In this document: piece after piece, positions 51,101 to 63,402 of the stretch | Layout: each line of letters starts with the position of its first letter | Position numbering within the stretch: the first letter of the stretch is position 1 | Assembly (NCBI GenBank): GCA_016165875.1 | Contig: JABBOT010000002.1 | Location: 31,919,642 to 31,983,641, forward strand | Reading direction: 5' to 3' | Length of the DNA stretch: 64,000 nucleotides | DNA from: Acanthopleura granulata | Taxonomy: Eukaryota > Mollusca > Polyplacophora > Chitonida > Chitonidae | The notes under the pieces: model-generated | Told to the model about the DNA's origin: nothing | What the model saw: the letters and a program-made list of their open reading frames with translations, nothing else | The model's database searches: none | Position numbers and translations under genes: made by a program

Positions 51101-53572
51101 GCAGAACTCCCGACCATGTCGTTTAACAGTAATAATTTAATCATTCACATGTGGAAAATCACGCTGAGCCCGAACTGCTCACTTATTACCAGTCTTTCAG
51201 ACTTTATAACTTTTGACATGTCGAGCGTGTGTACCTACCTCAGAGGTTGAACATAACATTTGACTGCCGGTACTTGATCGCCTGCAGGTGTGTATTTTGG
51301 TTATTTAATTATAATTGATTGACAAGTGTTGATATGATGTAGCTAGAGCATTGCTCTATTCAATGCAATGAGTCAAGAGAGGGTTCCCGGAAAAATAAAT
51401 TACCAGTAGGTCTACACTGAAAATACTCTGCCCCGTAACTAAATAGGTGACTCAAACGTATAAAAGGTATGTATATGTTCTCAAGTTTGTACGTGGGTGG
51501 TGCAGGGAAATTCTGGCTGGGGCTTTATGGCAGGAGGTCGTCGAGGACGTGCGTGGGCTGAGTTTATTCGGTGAACAAGCCTCGTGTATTTTCACATGGG
51601 CATGACCACGGGAACTATTCCACCTGAATTCCGCTTTCGTTTTCATCCCATGTAGTCCTTACAACAAAGACGTCTGATAGACATGGCTGTTTGTCTTGTT
51701 ACCGTGCATGGGATTAGAACAAATATAACACGCGTGTGCCGAAGTGTGTGACCAAGACATTAGTCTCAAACTATATAGTATCTTTTCTACCAGTTTTCTA
51801 ACGTGAGTATTGGGGATGGTTGCAAAGAATAAAAGCATAATGTTATTGGTCGTATGACTGTGTAGTTTTGATGAACACTACAGGAAATGATTTGGCCGAA
51901 GAGTCGACATGCAGTCTGGAACTCATTGCAAACTGACCGTTCTCTGGACGACGATTCAGTAGGATGATCTACATAATCTCAGAATTAAGCTTCTGACAAG
52001 AAACAGCTCGAAATTGCCTGGGAAGACTGAACTCCATATGTTATTATGAGAAAACTGTCGGTATTTGTATCATTTTTATCTGGTACTCTTTATTGTGATG
52101 ATGTAAACTTTAGTAAAGACACTAATACAAACGTCCCAGCGAACGGTTACGCTTACGCCTATGCAACCGTGATAATTAAGAATCTTACATTCAGCTGGGG
52201 ACCTCCGTGGTTCTGTCGGTTAGCACTCCAGCGCAGCGCAATCACCAAGAAGCGTCCAACCAATGCGGTCGCTGTGAGTTCAAATCCAGCTCATGCTGAC
52301 TTTCTCTGCGGCCGTATGTGGGAAGGTCTGCCAGCAACCTGGGGATGGTCGTGGGTTCCCCCGGGCTCTGCCCGTTTTCCTCCCACCACAATGCAGGCCG
52401 CCATTCTATAAGGGAAATATTCTTGAGTACGGCGTAAAACACCAATCAAATAAATAAATAAATAAATAAATAAATAAATATATTCAGTTGCCAATAGAGT
52501 GAGGTTTATCTTACACACATATGCAGTGTCTATATTTTAAGGTGTAGACACCATGTAGTAAACATATATTTCCCGTTATCAAGGAAATAATGCTTTATCG
52601 TACCACTGCTGTTTTTAATCAGGGCCTATAGTGGCCCTGCGCTGGCAGGTTCTTTTTATATTTAGGCCAAATTTTCACCACTTATTGTCAATATTACATG
52701 CACTAAAATGTTGCACCATTTCTTACCTCAGCAGTGTAGATTGCAAATGTGCTTCGCTATCTGACAACTCCATGACCTCAGTTCAGTGGGCACATGTCCA
52801 GCTAGAATTTGGGCGTGTATGAACACCAGATGACCTTGTGTATAACTCCCATGGTTAATGCGAGTATAATCTCTATTGACCAAACGTGCTAGTTTATATA
52901 ATGCCGCTGAATGCCTCTGAATTTCATCCAAAACTCTGGCTTTACCTATATCCTCATGTAGATACATGTTAGACTGCTCACTTAGATAGCTCGCATGTGT
53001 ACTGGCTGCGTGTCAGGAGGGCGCATGTCCACCTGTGTTTGTATAACGTTATGTGCGCACCTATATAGGTTAGACTAACTTCAAAGTTTATCGATAGCGA
53101 GTGTATATATATTTGGTATCTTGTGACAATACACGGGGTATCTTCAACGGGGGTGTGCAGTATACGCGTATCGTAATATTGCACAGGTAACTGGCGAGAA
53201 AGGTCACAAGGTTTTTCCTCACATCCTGATTTTTCAAATCGCCCAGTCAAGTGATTTTACGGTAAGTGCCCTCGCCTTTCTATAGCACATCCTGCTGTAG
53301 AGTTTTAACTATAATATAAACCAACGGTAAACGTTAGCTGATATGTACTGACGTTGTACTTCCACCTGGTTTGCCGATCTTAACTTCCATTCAGGTGCGA
53401 CGTCTGGCAGGTGCGGCATAATCAGTGACCAGAAATGACTCTTCCCCGAAATAAAATATACAAGTATATCACGGGATAAACACGTGCCACCGAATACAAA
53501 TACATCCACAGATATAAAATGTTGAATCTCAGTCTAAAAATTCAAGTTTGTTTGACAAGATTTATCGGAGAA
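48195..53572. other. Spacer between the first and second plus-strand caspases
   Basis: About 5.4 kb. It contains one SINE (52197-52480) and otherwise unique-looking AT-rich sequence. The first part would be the 3' UTR of the QACRG caspase. The frame at 50246-50503 looks somewhat protein-like but has no family I recognise and no supporting exon next to it. Confidence 0.5.
52197..52480 (+). repeat. Best-preserved family 1 SINE
   Basis: Complete copy with GGACCTCCGTGGTTCTGTCG head, TGAGTTCAAATCCAGC box B, body and a long run of AAAT tail units. ATTCAGCTG precedes it and ATTCAGTTG follows it, a nine-base target duplication with one mismatch. The intact tail suggests it is among the younger copies. 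Confidence 0.9.
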
Positions 53573-56391
53573 ATGTCATCCACGATATTCAGGTAGGCTA
53601 TATTGCTGATGGTTAGTTTAATGCACAATACATTTATGTCGGTATGTGTTGTCTCAGAGGTTACATTTTGAAATACATTTATTTTCTCCGTTTCACGTTT
53701 TTATAGTTGTATATTTATGCGTTATGTCTTTATATATTTCAAAGGGGTTTAACACCGTGTTTAAGAATATTTCACAGGACAGCGGGCAGGTATATTGTTA
53801 CAAGAAAGCCACAACAGGTGCCTGCTGCAGGACAAATACTATCTTCATATTTGAGCATCATTCACAGACTGGCATTTATTTGACTGACAATTTATCGATA
53901 AATGTATTATTATCTGACTCGGTGAACTAATAACGGAAATACTAAGAAATTGAAACATGTACAGAGATAAATTGTTACATAATGTATAAATAATATCACA
54001 AATACACAGCAGCCAGATAGTTATAACAGGGCATTGGTTAAAGCAACGGAACGGATAGAGTGTACCACCTAGTTTCTTTTTACACACAACTTAAGAATTG
54101 GTCTTGCCTTAGTCTATGTTTTATTTCGAATGTGCATGCAATTACTTCTCTCCGATGGCTTAAGAACCTGTTTCCGTCTTCCAGACCTCTTCGCGGGATG
54201 GAGCCTGTCTGCGAATACCGCATGGATTATCCCTCACGAGGACTGGCCGTTGTCATCAACAACCGCCATTTCCTACACCCAGAGTGGGGAGAGAGGCGAG
54301 GTACTGACGTGGATGCGGTCAAAATGAGACAAGTTCTCACTAACCTTGGCTTTGAAGTCAGACTTTACCAAAACGAGACGGAAGAGGGCTTCCGAGCAAT
54401 CCTCGCTGAAGGTTTGTAGTCAGTGTTTTCTTATTCAATTTTCGGTTAAATGACATCCCGAGCACAAAGGTGCTTTAAATTTTTGACAGTGTTTCTGTCT
54501 CTTGTTTCTTGTATTTTTATGATATGCTTAATTCCTCTCCAGCTGCTCAGTACAATCACCACAACTCGGATTGTTTCGCCTGTGTTGTCCTCTCTCACGG
54601 AGAATCCGGCTACGTTTACGCCACAGATGAAATCATTCCCCTGCCCGATATCTTTGAACCCTTCATGGAAAAGAACTGTCCTGGTCTGCGAGGGAAACCC
54701 AAAATGTTTTTCATACAGGTGAGTCAGCGTCATATCTACTTCGCTCGTATGGCATATAGGTTGTGTGGGTTGAAAGAAGAGCTAGAAAGCTCTCCCTATT
54801 GACTTTCGCAATAGAAACAGCGTTAGTTACAAAAAAGAAGAATATAAACAATTTTACGTTTTCTCTACTGATCGGGTAAAAAAAGTCCTTCTTATCTAAC
54901 TGAAAAATAACTACAATTGTTCATTACATGTGTTTTTTGTTTATCATTTCTTTTTCACATTTTTCTGCCCGTGTCCGTTTTTCTGTCACGTGATAATTGG
55001 CTCGGTCAAGTTTTAGAATTACCTCTTGTCTGTGAAGTCTAGTCATGGAAATGTCGACGATTAAAAATGTCCATTCTTCAACTTAGCATGTACCTAGCTA
55101 TATGTTTGTCTTTAGATTTAGCGACAGCAGCGAAACATTTCACATAGGTTTTAAGGGATCAATTTGAATTTGGATCTTGTTTGTGGGAAAGCACTTTGCC
55201 GTTGATTATGTACATGTATTTGAAATTAAAAATCTGTCTATTGTTTCAGGCGTGTCAGGGCAAACAGCTGGACGACGGTGTCGATTTTGTGGATGGTGAT
55301 GACAATGTGGACAGTAGACCTACTGTGGAAACTGACGCGCCAATCGGGGAAGGAATAGCGGTTGCGCCTGATTTTCTCGTCGTGAGCTCTACAGTACCGG
55401 GTGGGTTTATCTAGGTGTTCCTGTTCTGCTTTTCTTTATGTCCTGATATGAACAGAGTGAACAGACATTCGTATACCAGCCGTCAACCAAAATGGGCATT
55501 TAAGGTCAATAATCGCAAGACCACTTTCCATAAAGGACAAATAACACAAACCACCAAAGAATGGAGGAAGTATATGAAGTATGCGATAATTAGGATGAAT
55601 TCATAGAAAGACAAACAGTGAACATTTTCCATTGGTGACGAAAAAACGCAGTGAACATTCTAGGCGAATGAATAAAATCAGTTTCCAAATCGTATGGAAA
55701 TTTGGTATATATGGTGTCAAATATGTATCTCAGTTGCGTTTTGATTGCAACTGCTCATATATCCAACGTGGCGATAATACTCAACATCATGACGTCATGG
55801 CATAGAACTGTGCTTGTTGAAGAATCCAAAACTTCGACTTCTCGGAACATTTTCATATACTATGTTGACTACATACATGCTTTCAGTCTTGTATGTCCTT
55901 CACAGAATAAGTATAACGTTGGTTGTTTAGTTTGTATGTTTACAGGCCGTATGTTGTTGTTGTTAACAAATCCATTCTAGGCATCCGAATTCACAAATCA
56001 ACCTTTCCTTCCATAATAACTGCGACAAGATGTGAGTGACAAGTGAATTGGTGATGCAGGGTGGAATGGAAATGCCACGTGAACTGGAGAATACTTGAAC
56101 TTGATTTATGCATGTCTATCCATAGCAAACTATTCTCTTTTTTCTGTTTTAGGATACTATTCTTGGCGGAACAACGTTCGAGGATCTTGGTTTTGTCAGT
56201 CTTTCTGTGATGTTATCAGTCGTCTGGGAGACAGGATGGACTTCTTACGATTACTGACACGGGTAAACAGGAAGGTGGCGTATGATTTCCAATCCGTTTC
56301 CCATTCCGTTCCGGAAATCCACGCCAAGAAACAGATTCCTTGTGTGATATCCATGCTGACCAAAGACTTATACTTCCGGAAGAAGCGTTAA
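53573..56391 (+). CDS. Caspase with QACQG active site and very short N-terminus, about 270 residues
   Basis: Exons: 53573-53592 (proposed, MSSTIF), 54185-54411, 54543-54718, 55250-55400, 56153-56391 (TAA). Phases fit throughout. Translation could instead start at the ATG at 54198 (MEPVCEYRMDYPSRG). The core is complete: GLAVVINNRHF, ERRGTDVDA, catalytic His in VVLSHGESG (near residue 101), Cys in QACQG (near 143), [22 protein letters not shown] and [17 protein letters not shown]. There is no CARD or DED. The subunit linker has DNVDS and VETDA near residues 160-171, the second resembling the IETD-type site cut by initiator caspases. QACQG is the form seen in caspase-8, but the body is executioner-like. 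It is most like the next gene downstream, and shares the exon phases of the QACRG caspase upstream. Confidence 0.94.
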
Positions 56392-56836
56392 ATAAACACT
56401 CAGTGCATCGAAGTGATCAATCAGTACGCCAAAAAGGATCACTGAACCTGTCAACCAATTGTATGGAGCTATCGGGCAAGCTACCAACAAAATATAAGTG
56501 TGCAATGTTTCATGACAATCTTTAACGTTTAAGTTATATGTGCATGTGCCTAACATCCCTTAATCTGAAAACGCTGTTGTTGTTTTTGTTTTTCGTTATC
56601 CTTCTACGGCATAGGGTAATTATATGTTTGTAGTATTTGTAAAAAATATTTATATTGTTCATATTTACATGTGTACTTTTTTCAGTGTTTTTCTCTTGGA
56701 AACTTTCTATTATTCACACACAGGGTAACAATTCGAGAAAATTTTCTCGTTCACTAGTCATAGCATATAATTCAAAAATTTATGCCAAATTTCTAATGCA
56801 GTATTCCTCCTCTTTTTACTTTGCGTTCAGTGGGAA

Positions 56837-56842
56837 AATAAA
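56837..56842 (+). promoter_or_regulatory. Candidate poly(A) signal of the second plus-strand caspase
   Basis: AATAAA about 450 bp downstream of the stop codon, followed by T-rich sequence. Another AATAAA overlaps the stop itself (from 56390), which would give almost no 3' UTR and seems less likely. Confidence 0.4.
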
Positions 56843-57395
56843 CTTTTGACTTTCCGCTTACTTTTTCTAGATTGTCTTTTCGTTTATTCTGAGCACAGTA
56901 ACGACGTCCTGTTTCCTTTCCCATGACACACATTTAGCCTGCTGTCTCTATAATGGATGATCAATTGGAGTTTTCGATCACCTTTTTCACTGTTTGTATT
57001 AGGTAAATGATACGAAACACAGTTGTAATTTAAGTCCACATCCGATGTATTTCGATTAACTGTGGAGTGCTGCACTGACTCGAAGCATTTAGTCTGTTGC
57101 TGATGACTTAGTTGCATTCTGCAACGGTGCAGTTTCAGCAGTGTTATTAACAGTTAGAACAATAAACACCCAAGCATAAGGTAAAAATATGAATATCTTG
57201 TTTTCCCTACTATTCTTTGCTCTTATGACTTAATTTGTCGCACGTTTTACTTGCGCTGTGCTTGTCTGTCTGAAGTGAATATTCGGCATCATATAGCTCT
57301 ATATCCTGGATAGTTTTTAGCCCTTATTCTTTTTACACCAAGGCGATGGCGTGAAAGCCAGACAAGGCAAGAGACACGCGAGAGTGAACGATGAG

Positions 57396-58222
57396 GAATA
57401 AGAATTCTTACCATGAAGACACAACATGATACAGAATCCTTATCAAGGACTACATCCAGGGAGTCATTAATAAGAAATCTAACAAAGAACACACAACATT
57501 CAACGCCTCGGGAATAATAAATTTAACGAAGAACATGGAACATCCAGCGACCCGAGAATAATCCAACTTCTCGGGAATAAGAACTCCTACCAAAAATATG
57601 CAACATCCAAACCCTCGGGAATGGGAACTCTTACCAAAAACATGAAACATCCGACGTTTTGGGAATAAAAGCTCTTACCAAGAACATGCAATGTCCAACC
57701 TCTTGGGAATAAGAAGTCTTACCAAGAACAAGCAACATCCAAAGTCTCGAGAATAAGAACTCTTAACAAGAACACACAACACCCAACGCCTCGGAAAAAG
57801 AACTCTTACCAATAAAATCCTACATTCAACTTCTCGGAAATGAGAAAGTTCTTACCATGAACATGCAACATCCAACTTCTCGAGAATAAGAAATCTTACC
57901 AACAGTATACTACATCCAACGTCTCGGGAATAAGAACTCTTGCCAAGAACATGCAATATCCCACGCCTCGGTGATAAAAACTCGTAGCAATGACGTGCTA
58001 GATTCAGCTCCTCGGGAATATGAACTCTTACGAAGAGCATACAACATCCAACGTCTCCCGAATAAGAAGTCTTATCAAAAACAGAGAACATCCGACGCCT
58101 CAGGAATAAGAGCTCTTACCAATAATATGCTATATCCAAAGTCTCGGGAATAGCAGCTCTTACCACGAACATGCTACACACAACGCCTCGGGAAGAAGAA
58201 CTCTTACCAATAATATGCAGCA
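57396..58222. repeat. 44-bp minisatellite
   Basis: The unit is close to GGGAATAAGAACTCTTACCA followed by AGAACATGCAACATCCAACGCCTC. Starts near 57581, 57625 and 57669 show the 44-bp step. About 18 diverged copies are present, and one stray copy appears near 58788. The short minus-strand frames across it (units such as MFSVFDK or MFHVFGK) are products of the repeat. Confidence 0.88.
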
Positions 58223-58225
58223 CAC

Positions 58226-58437
58226 AGGATGTTATGTTATGTTATATTGTTGTGTTGTGCTGTGTTGTGTTGTTATGTTGTGTTGTGTTGTATTGTGTTG
58301 TGCTGTGCTGTGTTGTGTTGTTATGTTGTGTTGTGTTATTGTGTTGTGTTGTGTTGTGTGATGTGATGTGATGTGATGTGATGTGATGTGATGTGACGTG
58401 ACGTGAAGTGATGTGATGTTATGGCATGGCATGGCAT
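58226..58437. repeat. Pentanucleotide microsatellite grading from TGTTG to TGATG to TGGCA
   Basis: Runs of GTTGT/TGTTG-type units are followed by TGATG units and then TGGCA units, directly abutting the 44-bp minisatellite. The step-wise change of unit suggests successive expansion of point-mutated units. The strand is strongly asymmetric, almost without A or C on the plus strand in the first part. Confidence 0.9.
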
Positions 58438-60175
58438 GGCCTTCATGGCATTTATTATTTGATTGTTATTCAACGTGATACAATCTAAGTCATTTTCAGG
58501 GGTTGGTGTGGCGTGGCATTAGGTGAGGAAACCTGACCCCAGGCGTAAAACAATCAATGTTTGGCAAGCTACTGACAAACTTTCCCATAAGTACATCATA
58601 TTGGTGGAAGACAACTGGTTTTTAAGAAACTTCAGACTGCAGAAAAGACCAAAAGAGCCCACAAAGTAGTGAGAACTGGTGGATTGACCAATCCCCTATA
58701 TACAGGCAGAGTACGAACTCTCTCCTCCTGTGTACCAATCGTTGCAAGACTTATCACTGTAACACGGCCCGTTCACTCAGCAAGTCGAACTCTTACCAAG
58801 AACACGCAACAAACCGGATTCAGTTAGCCATAAGCAGATGAACGACTAACAAGGTGTGGTATATGCCAGACAAAATCGGTAAAAACTGGTCATTTTACAC
58901 TTTACTGATCCATGATTCATTACAAGCCAATGATTAAAAATGTTCCACTGAATGCATTGCCTTCAACGGACATCCGGGTAAAATCATAGGTAAAATACTG
59001 TCTTTTCCAAACAAGCCTCGAGGTCCTACACATGGCAAAGCGTATCGGCTATTGTCGCGTACGCCTGTTAAATGCAAATTGGCTATTCAGCCCTATCTCT
59101 TTTCTCTGGGTGGACCTCATTGACTAAGTTCTGCATAAGACCAATAAGAATGCGCGGTCAAATCCAAGTGTGGCTTGTACGGAGTCGGGAAGTTTGTCAG
59201 ACACCCCGTCCATAAACCCGAACGCCCTGCATGGCATGGAACTATGTGGTCCAGTAACTACGACGTTAAACTACAATCAGAATAATAAACTAGTATTTTT
59301 TCCTAGAAACAGAGATTTATTTTAGGCGCCATATCAATTCAAGGCCGCTGATAGTATCCACACACATGACATAATGTACGTATATGTCTGCATAGGTCTG
59401 ACGTCGTTACAACTTTACAGATATAGGATGAGGAGGAGTCCTAGAATGCATGTCACTTTTGATTTTAAAATCCCGTCCAGCTAGCACTTTGTACTGTGCT
59501 AATCAAGCACTTCAAATTATTTAGAGAGATAATTTTTATCTTATCACTCTTGTCACTGAGATCCTCTGTGTGTCTTGACTCACTATATCTTCTTTGTTAG
59601 CGGTGTGGTGTCATTTCTTTCACTTTCACATTCAGACAAGCAAAAATACTCCCGGATTTAAAATGGCCCTCATTAATACAGAGAATCTCTGTAAGCCAGG
59701 TATAACCGTGCTGATATATTCACAGGGTATTAAATATGGATACAATATTTTTTGGTTTATTTTATGTTTTACTAAACCTGTCAAAAAGACTGCATTCATG
59801 CTAGACACTACGCAGGTTAGCATGAATGAAAGCTTAAAGAACATCACAGCTGTTCGAGTGTTTAACTATCATTTTCAACATTTCTCTCAACCATGACACC
59901 ATTCCAATAGGCACATGTGATCGATGAGATGGAAAGTAGATAATCTGTTCATTAGACTTGTAAACTACAAGCAGTTATATAACAGTGAAATATGAGCACA
60001 AACACCATCAGATTACTTATCACTGAAATACAAAATAGTATTGCGACTTTATATACACTGATGCGCTCCTATACATACAGACTATAACATTATATGTATA
60101 ATATTATCTGAAACTTATCTTATAGTTATCTTGTATCAAATCAGACCGTATGAGCATGTTTTAAGGTCTATACTG

Positions 60176-60382
60176 TTATATACTTACATAAGCAAACCAC
60201 GTTAGATTGATCGGACGGAACAACTCAGACAGACGCTCTGGCTGAAGTCGCCCACAGTCAGTCTGCTCACGGTAGGTGATCTCCACCCGCTTACAGAACG
60301 GCGTTCTCTGTCTAAGAAGTGAGCACGGTAACAGGTCATGCTTTACATCTGAAGGTATCATGTCTCTCACTGGATCTTCCAT
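60176..60382 (-). CDS. Possible first coding exon of an unidentified minus-strand gene
   Basis: The minus-strand frame starts at an ATG at 60382 and is open for about 60 codons, beginning MEDPVRDMIPSDVKHDLLP and continuing with KRVEITYREQTDCGRLQPER. The composition (charged, balanced, few Cys) looks more like a real protein than other small frames here, and a possible donor (AAC/gtggtt) occurs near 60189. I do not recognise the family and found no convincing next exon to the left. It may equally be chance. Confidence 0.25.
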   Translation of the reverse strand: MEDPVRDMIPSDVKHDLLPCSLLRQRTPFCKRVEITYREQTDCGRLQPERLSELFRPINLTWFAYVSI

Positions 60383-61188
60383 GTGACATGATATGCTTTA
60401 GACATAGGCGAAAAGCGACCGTTTCCAAAACTTTCATATTTATTGACTGTTTTTATTCCGACGTACTTATTTCATTATTCTTGTTCGGGAGATGGCTTTG
60501 TAAACCAATTCTATGTTCAGCGGCTTGTGGTTGCTTCCTATACAAAATGTGCCTGATGGTCTTTTTATATTAAGCGTTCACTGGTTTGTGTTTACTTTGT
60601 GTGAAAAGTGTTCATCATATGCATTTTCTACTTGTAATTCCTCATTTTTCTGTCATGATTCTTTAGTTGAAGAGGAAGCGTGAATTTACACACTGATATC
60701 GTCCACCCTCTCCAAAAATATACCTACAAATACCAGTCTTTCCATCCCCGATGATTGATCCGCATATATGTTAAGAATTAGGGGACATAACTCCTGTTCA
60801 CGTAACCACACCAACCTACTTAGAAATTGTCAGTATACATGTAGGACTTACAATAAGTGCTCCAGAAGTTGCTTCTGACAGTCGAGGACATCTATTTGCA
60901 GTTTACGTTAACTAGAGTTTGACTGCAACTAATTAGTCTCCATTATTACCGTGTCAAGTATGGTGTTCCACGCTACACTAAACAATGCCTTACTTTTAGC
61001 ATATACGTACAAGTGTATACAACAGTTACATCAAAAAGCTAACTATTTAACATCAGATCTTGGCTGACCAGCAAGCCATGTATATGCAATAAGTAACATA
61101 GGGGGTAGGCTTTTATCAAGACTGTGCTGTTCTGGATGTGGTGAGTTTATGCCAGCTGCTTTCACCGCGCAGAGCTACCTGTGGAAAC

Positions 61189-63268
61189 ATGGAGCCTGGC
61201 AATGAATACCGTATGGATTATAAGAGGCGTGGTTTGGCTGTTATCGTCAACAACCGTGATTTCCTGATCCCGGGGGTGTTGAAAAGAGCAGGTACCGATG
61301 TCGACGCTGACAGAATGGGTGAAGCACTAGACGCCCTTGGATTTGATGTGAAACGGTACGAGAACAAGACTGCAACAGCTATGCGTGCAATCTTGGAGCA
61401 TTGTAAGTCCATCAACAATGCTCATACATAAACTTTCCCTTGCCTCTTTGAACTGCATTTATATGATATATATACTGGTGTGGGGGGAAGGGGATATATA
61501 GTCGATGTTGCCAGATGAGGGAAACAAATCCCAACCCAATCTTTGGCATTAAATTACAATGGTGCTGGAATCCGTAGTCTAGATACTCGAAACTAATCAG
61601 GTTTTTGGCTTATTTGCCATACCATAGTTTCATTTTCTTTTTCGTAGTGGGTTGTGTGTCTATTTATAATGCCTTTACGATATTTACAATGAATGAAACA
61701 GGTAGACGCACCCATAGTATTTTCTGAATCCTTGTGCATATGGCACTTTGCTTTTTTTTTTTAGTAGTAACCTGTTTAATTATTGTCATTCTCTGCGCAT
61801 AGTCATGAATGAAAGCCGATTTGTCACATACACGCCTAAAAAAGAATCGATTATTGCAAAATCTATGCATAAGGTCACTTGTCTGACAAATAAGAAGTCT
61901 AAAATTCTGTTAACAACCAAAACTTTGTCATTTGGATTAGGTACAACGATGCTAAAACAATATGTCGTTCTATATGATAAAGAAGTATCACCACAACCTC
62001 CACCCCTAATAAAACACACACACACACGCACGCACACACACAAATACTGTTTCTTTTTGTGTCACCTTGAACAATCTCACCAAGTAATATCTATCTCTTC
62101 CACAGCTGCCAAGTACGACCACTACAATTCGGATTGTTTCGCCTTTGTTGTCCTATCCCACGGAGTTTCCGGTTCCGTTTGGGCCACAGATGGTGTCATT
62201 CCCTTGTCCAATCTTTTTGAACCCTTTGCGGAAAACAACTGTCCTGGACTGGGAGGGAAACCCAGATTGTTCTTCATACAGGTAATTTTTGGGAATTACG
62301 CTGTTGGTGGTCACAATTGCAGAGTGTAAGGCGGCGGGTTAAAGGTTAAACAGAATAACAGCCTTTAGCCTTACAAGTAATTACTTTTCATATATTGATT
62401 TATTTCCTTATGGTGCAACACCATACTCAAGAATACTTTATTAATAAAAAGTTTGACAGGTTAATTAAAGGAAAGCAGTGGGTAAGCCATGGAAGAGTCA
62501 CGAACAAGCGCTGGTGTGTGGAGCTAAAGTAAACGAGTGTATGTACTGACCATCATATACCCCTTTGTGCAGGCCTGTCAGGGTACAAAGCTGGACGAGG
62601 GTGTGGACTTTGTGGACGGTGTGGACGCTGCGGACAGGGTGGACAGTCCGTTGGAGGCTGAAGCGCCGTTAGGTGACGGAATCAAGGTTATGCCTGACTT
62701 CCTCGTGGTCACCGCTTCCACATCAGGTTAGTTATACTGTAGGTATCTCCTCTGGCCAATATATTTATTTCTACTGGTGTTTTACGTCCAACTCACAATT
62801 ATTTCACGGAGGACAGAGGAAGTTTGAGTGGAGGAAATGTGGTGAGGAGATTGTGGATGGAGTAAGCCGAACTGTTGGTGGACGAAAGATGTTGACGTCA
62901 TTTTATGTGGATGGGGTTTTGGTGGTAGGAGTATAGGCGAGGAAGTGCAAGCCTGAGCAAAACTGGAGATAAACTTTACAGTTGTTCATGATCTTGGTTT
63001 TGTTCCAGGTTATTCTGCTTGGCGAAACGACTCTCGGGGGTCTTGGTTCTGTCAGGCTTTCTGTGAGCTCATCAGCTGTCTGGGGGACAGGATGGACTTG
63101 TTACGGTTACTGACAAGGGTGAACAGGAAGGTGGCTTATGATTTCCAATCCCTGTCTTCTGACCCCAAACGGAACGCTAAGAAACAGATTCCTTGCGTGA
63201 TGTCTATGCTGACCAAAGACTTGTACTTCCGGGAAAAAAAGCCCGCTGAACTCGAATGTATAGAATGA
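61189..63268 (+). CDS. Caspase with QACQG active site, third tandem copy, about 267 residues
   Basis: Exons: 61189-61402 (from the first Met; the acceptor at 61171-61172 suggests an unseen upstream exon), 62106-62281, 62573-62726, 63009-63268 (TGA). Phases match the other two plus-strand caspases. Core motifs: EYRMDYKRRGLAVIVNN, RAGTDVDA, catalytic His in VVLSHGVSG (near residue 90), Cys in QACQG (near 132), [39 protein letters not shown]. The C-terminus is longer than its neighbour's (ends KPAELECIE). In the linker the VETDA-like site of the second caspase is replaced by EAEAP, while DRVDS is kept, so processing may differ. DCFAF replaces the DCFAC of the other two. It is probably active and a recent sister of the gene at 53573-56391. 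N-terminus uncertain. Confidence 0.93.
62012..62042. repeat. CA-rich microsatellite
   Basis: A run of CA dinucleotides interrupted by CACG, in the intron just before the exon with the catalytic His of the third caspase. Confidence 0.85.
62388..62442 (-). repeat. SINE tail fragment
   Basis: TTGATTTATTTCCTTATGGT is followed by GCAACACCATACTCAAGAAT, resembling the complement of the family 1 end (TTCTTGAGTATGGTGT...). It is short and diverged, and lies in an intron of the third caspase. Confidence 0.5.
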
Positions 63269-63290
63269 AGCCTTCCAGCAGTGGCTGAGT

Positions 63291-63402
63291 AGGTTTCCCC
63301 CAGGTTCTGCCCTGTTTCCTCTCACCATAATGATGGCCGCCGTGGCATGGGTGAAATATTCTTGGGCATAGCGTAAAACACCAATCAAATAAATAGATAA
63401 AT
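63291..63402 (+). repeat. 5'-truncated family 1 SINE in the 3' UTR of the third caspase
   Basis: GGTTTCCCCCAGGTTCTGCC, CTCTCACCATAATGATGGCC and GCGTAAAACACCAATCAAAT are present, starting only about 22 bases after the caspase stop codon. The AATAAA in its tail could serve as a poly(A) signal for the caspase transcript. Confidence 0.8.

Larger units (their letters stand above)
56392..61188. other. Spacer between the second and third plus-strand caspases
   Basis: About 4.8 kb. It starts with the 3' UTR of the second caspase (possible poly(A) signal at 56837), then a 44-bp minisatellite (57396-58222) running into a pentanucleotide microsatellite (58226-58437). A minus-strand coding-like frame lies at 60176-60382. 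No further caspase exon was seen. Confidence 0.5.
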
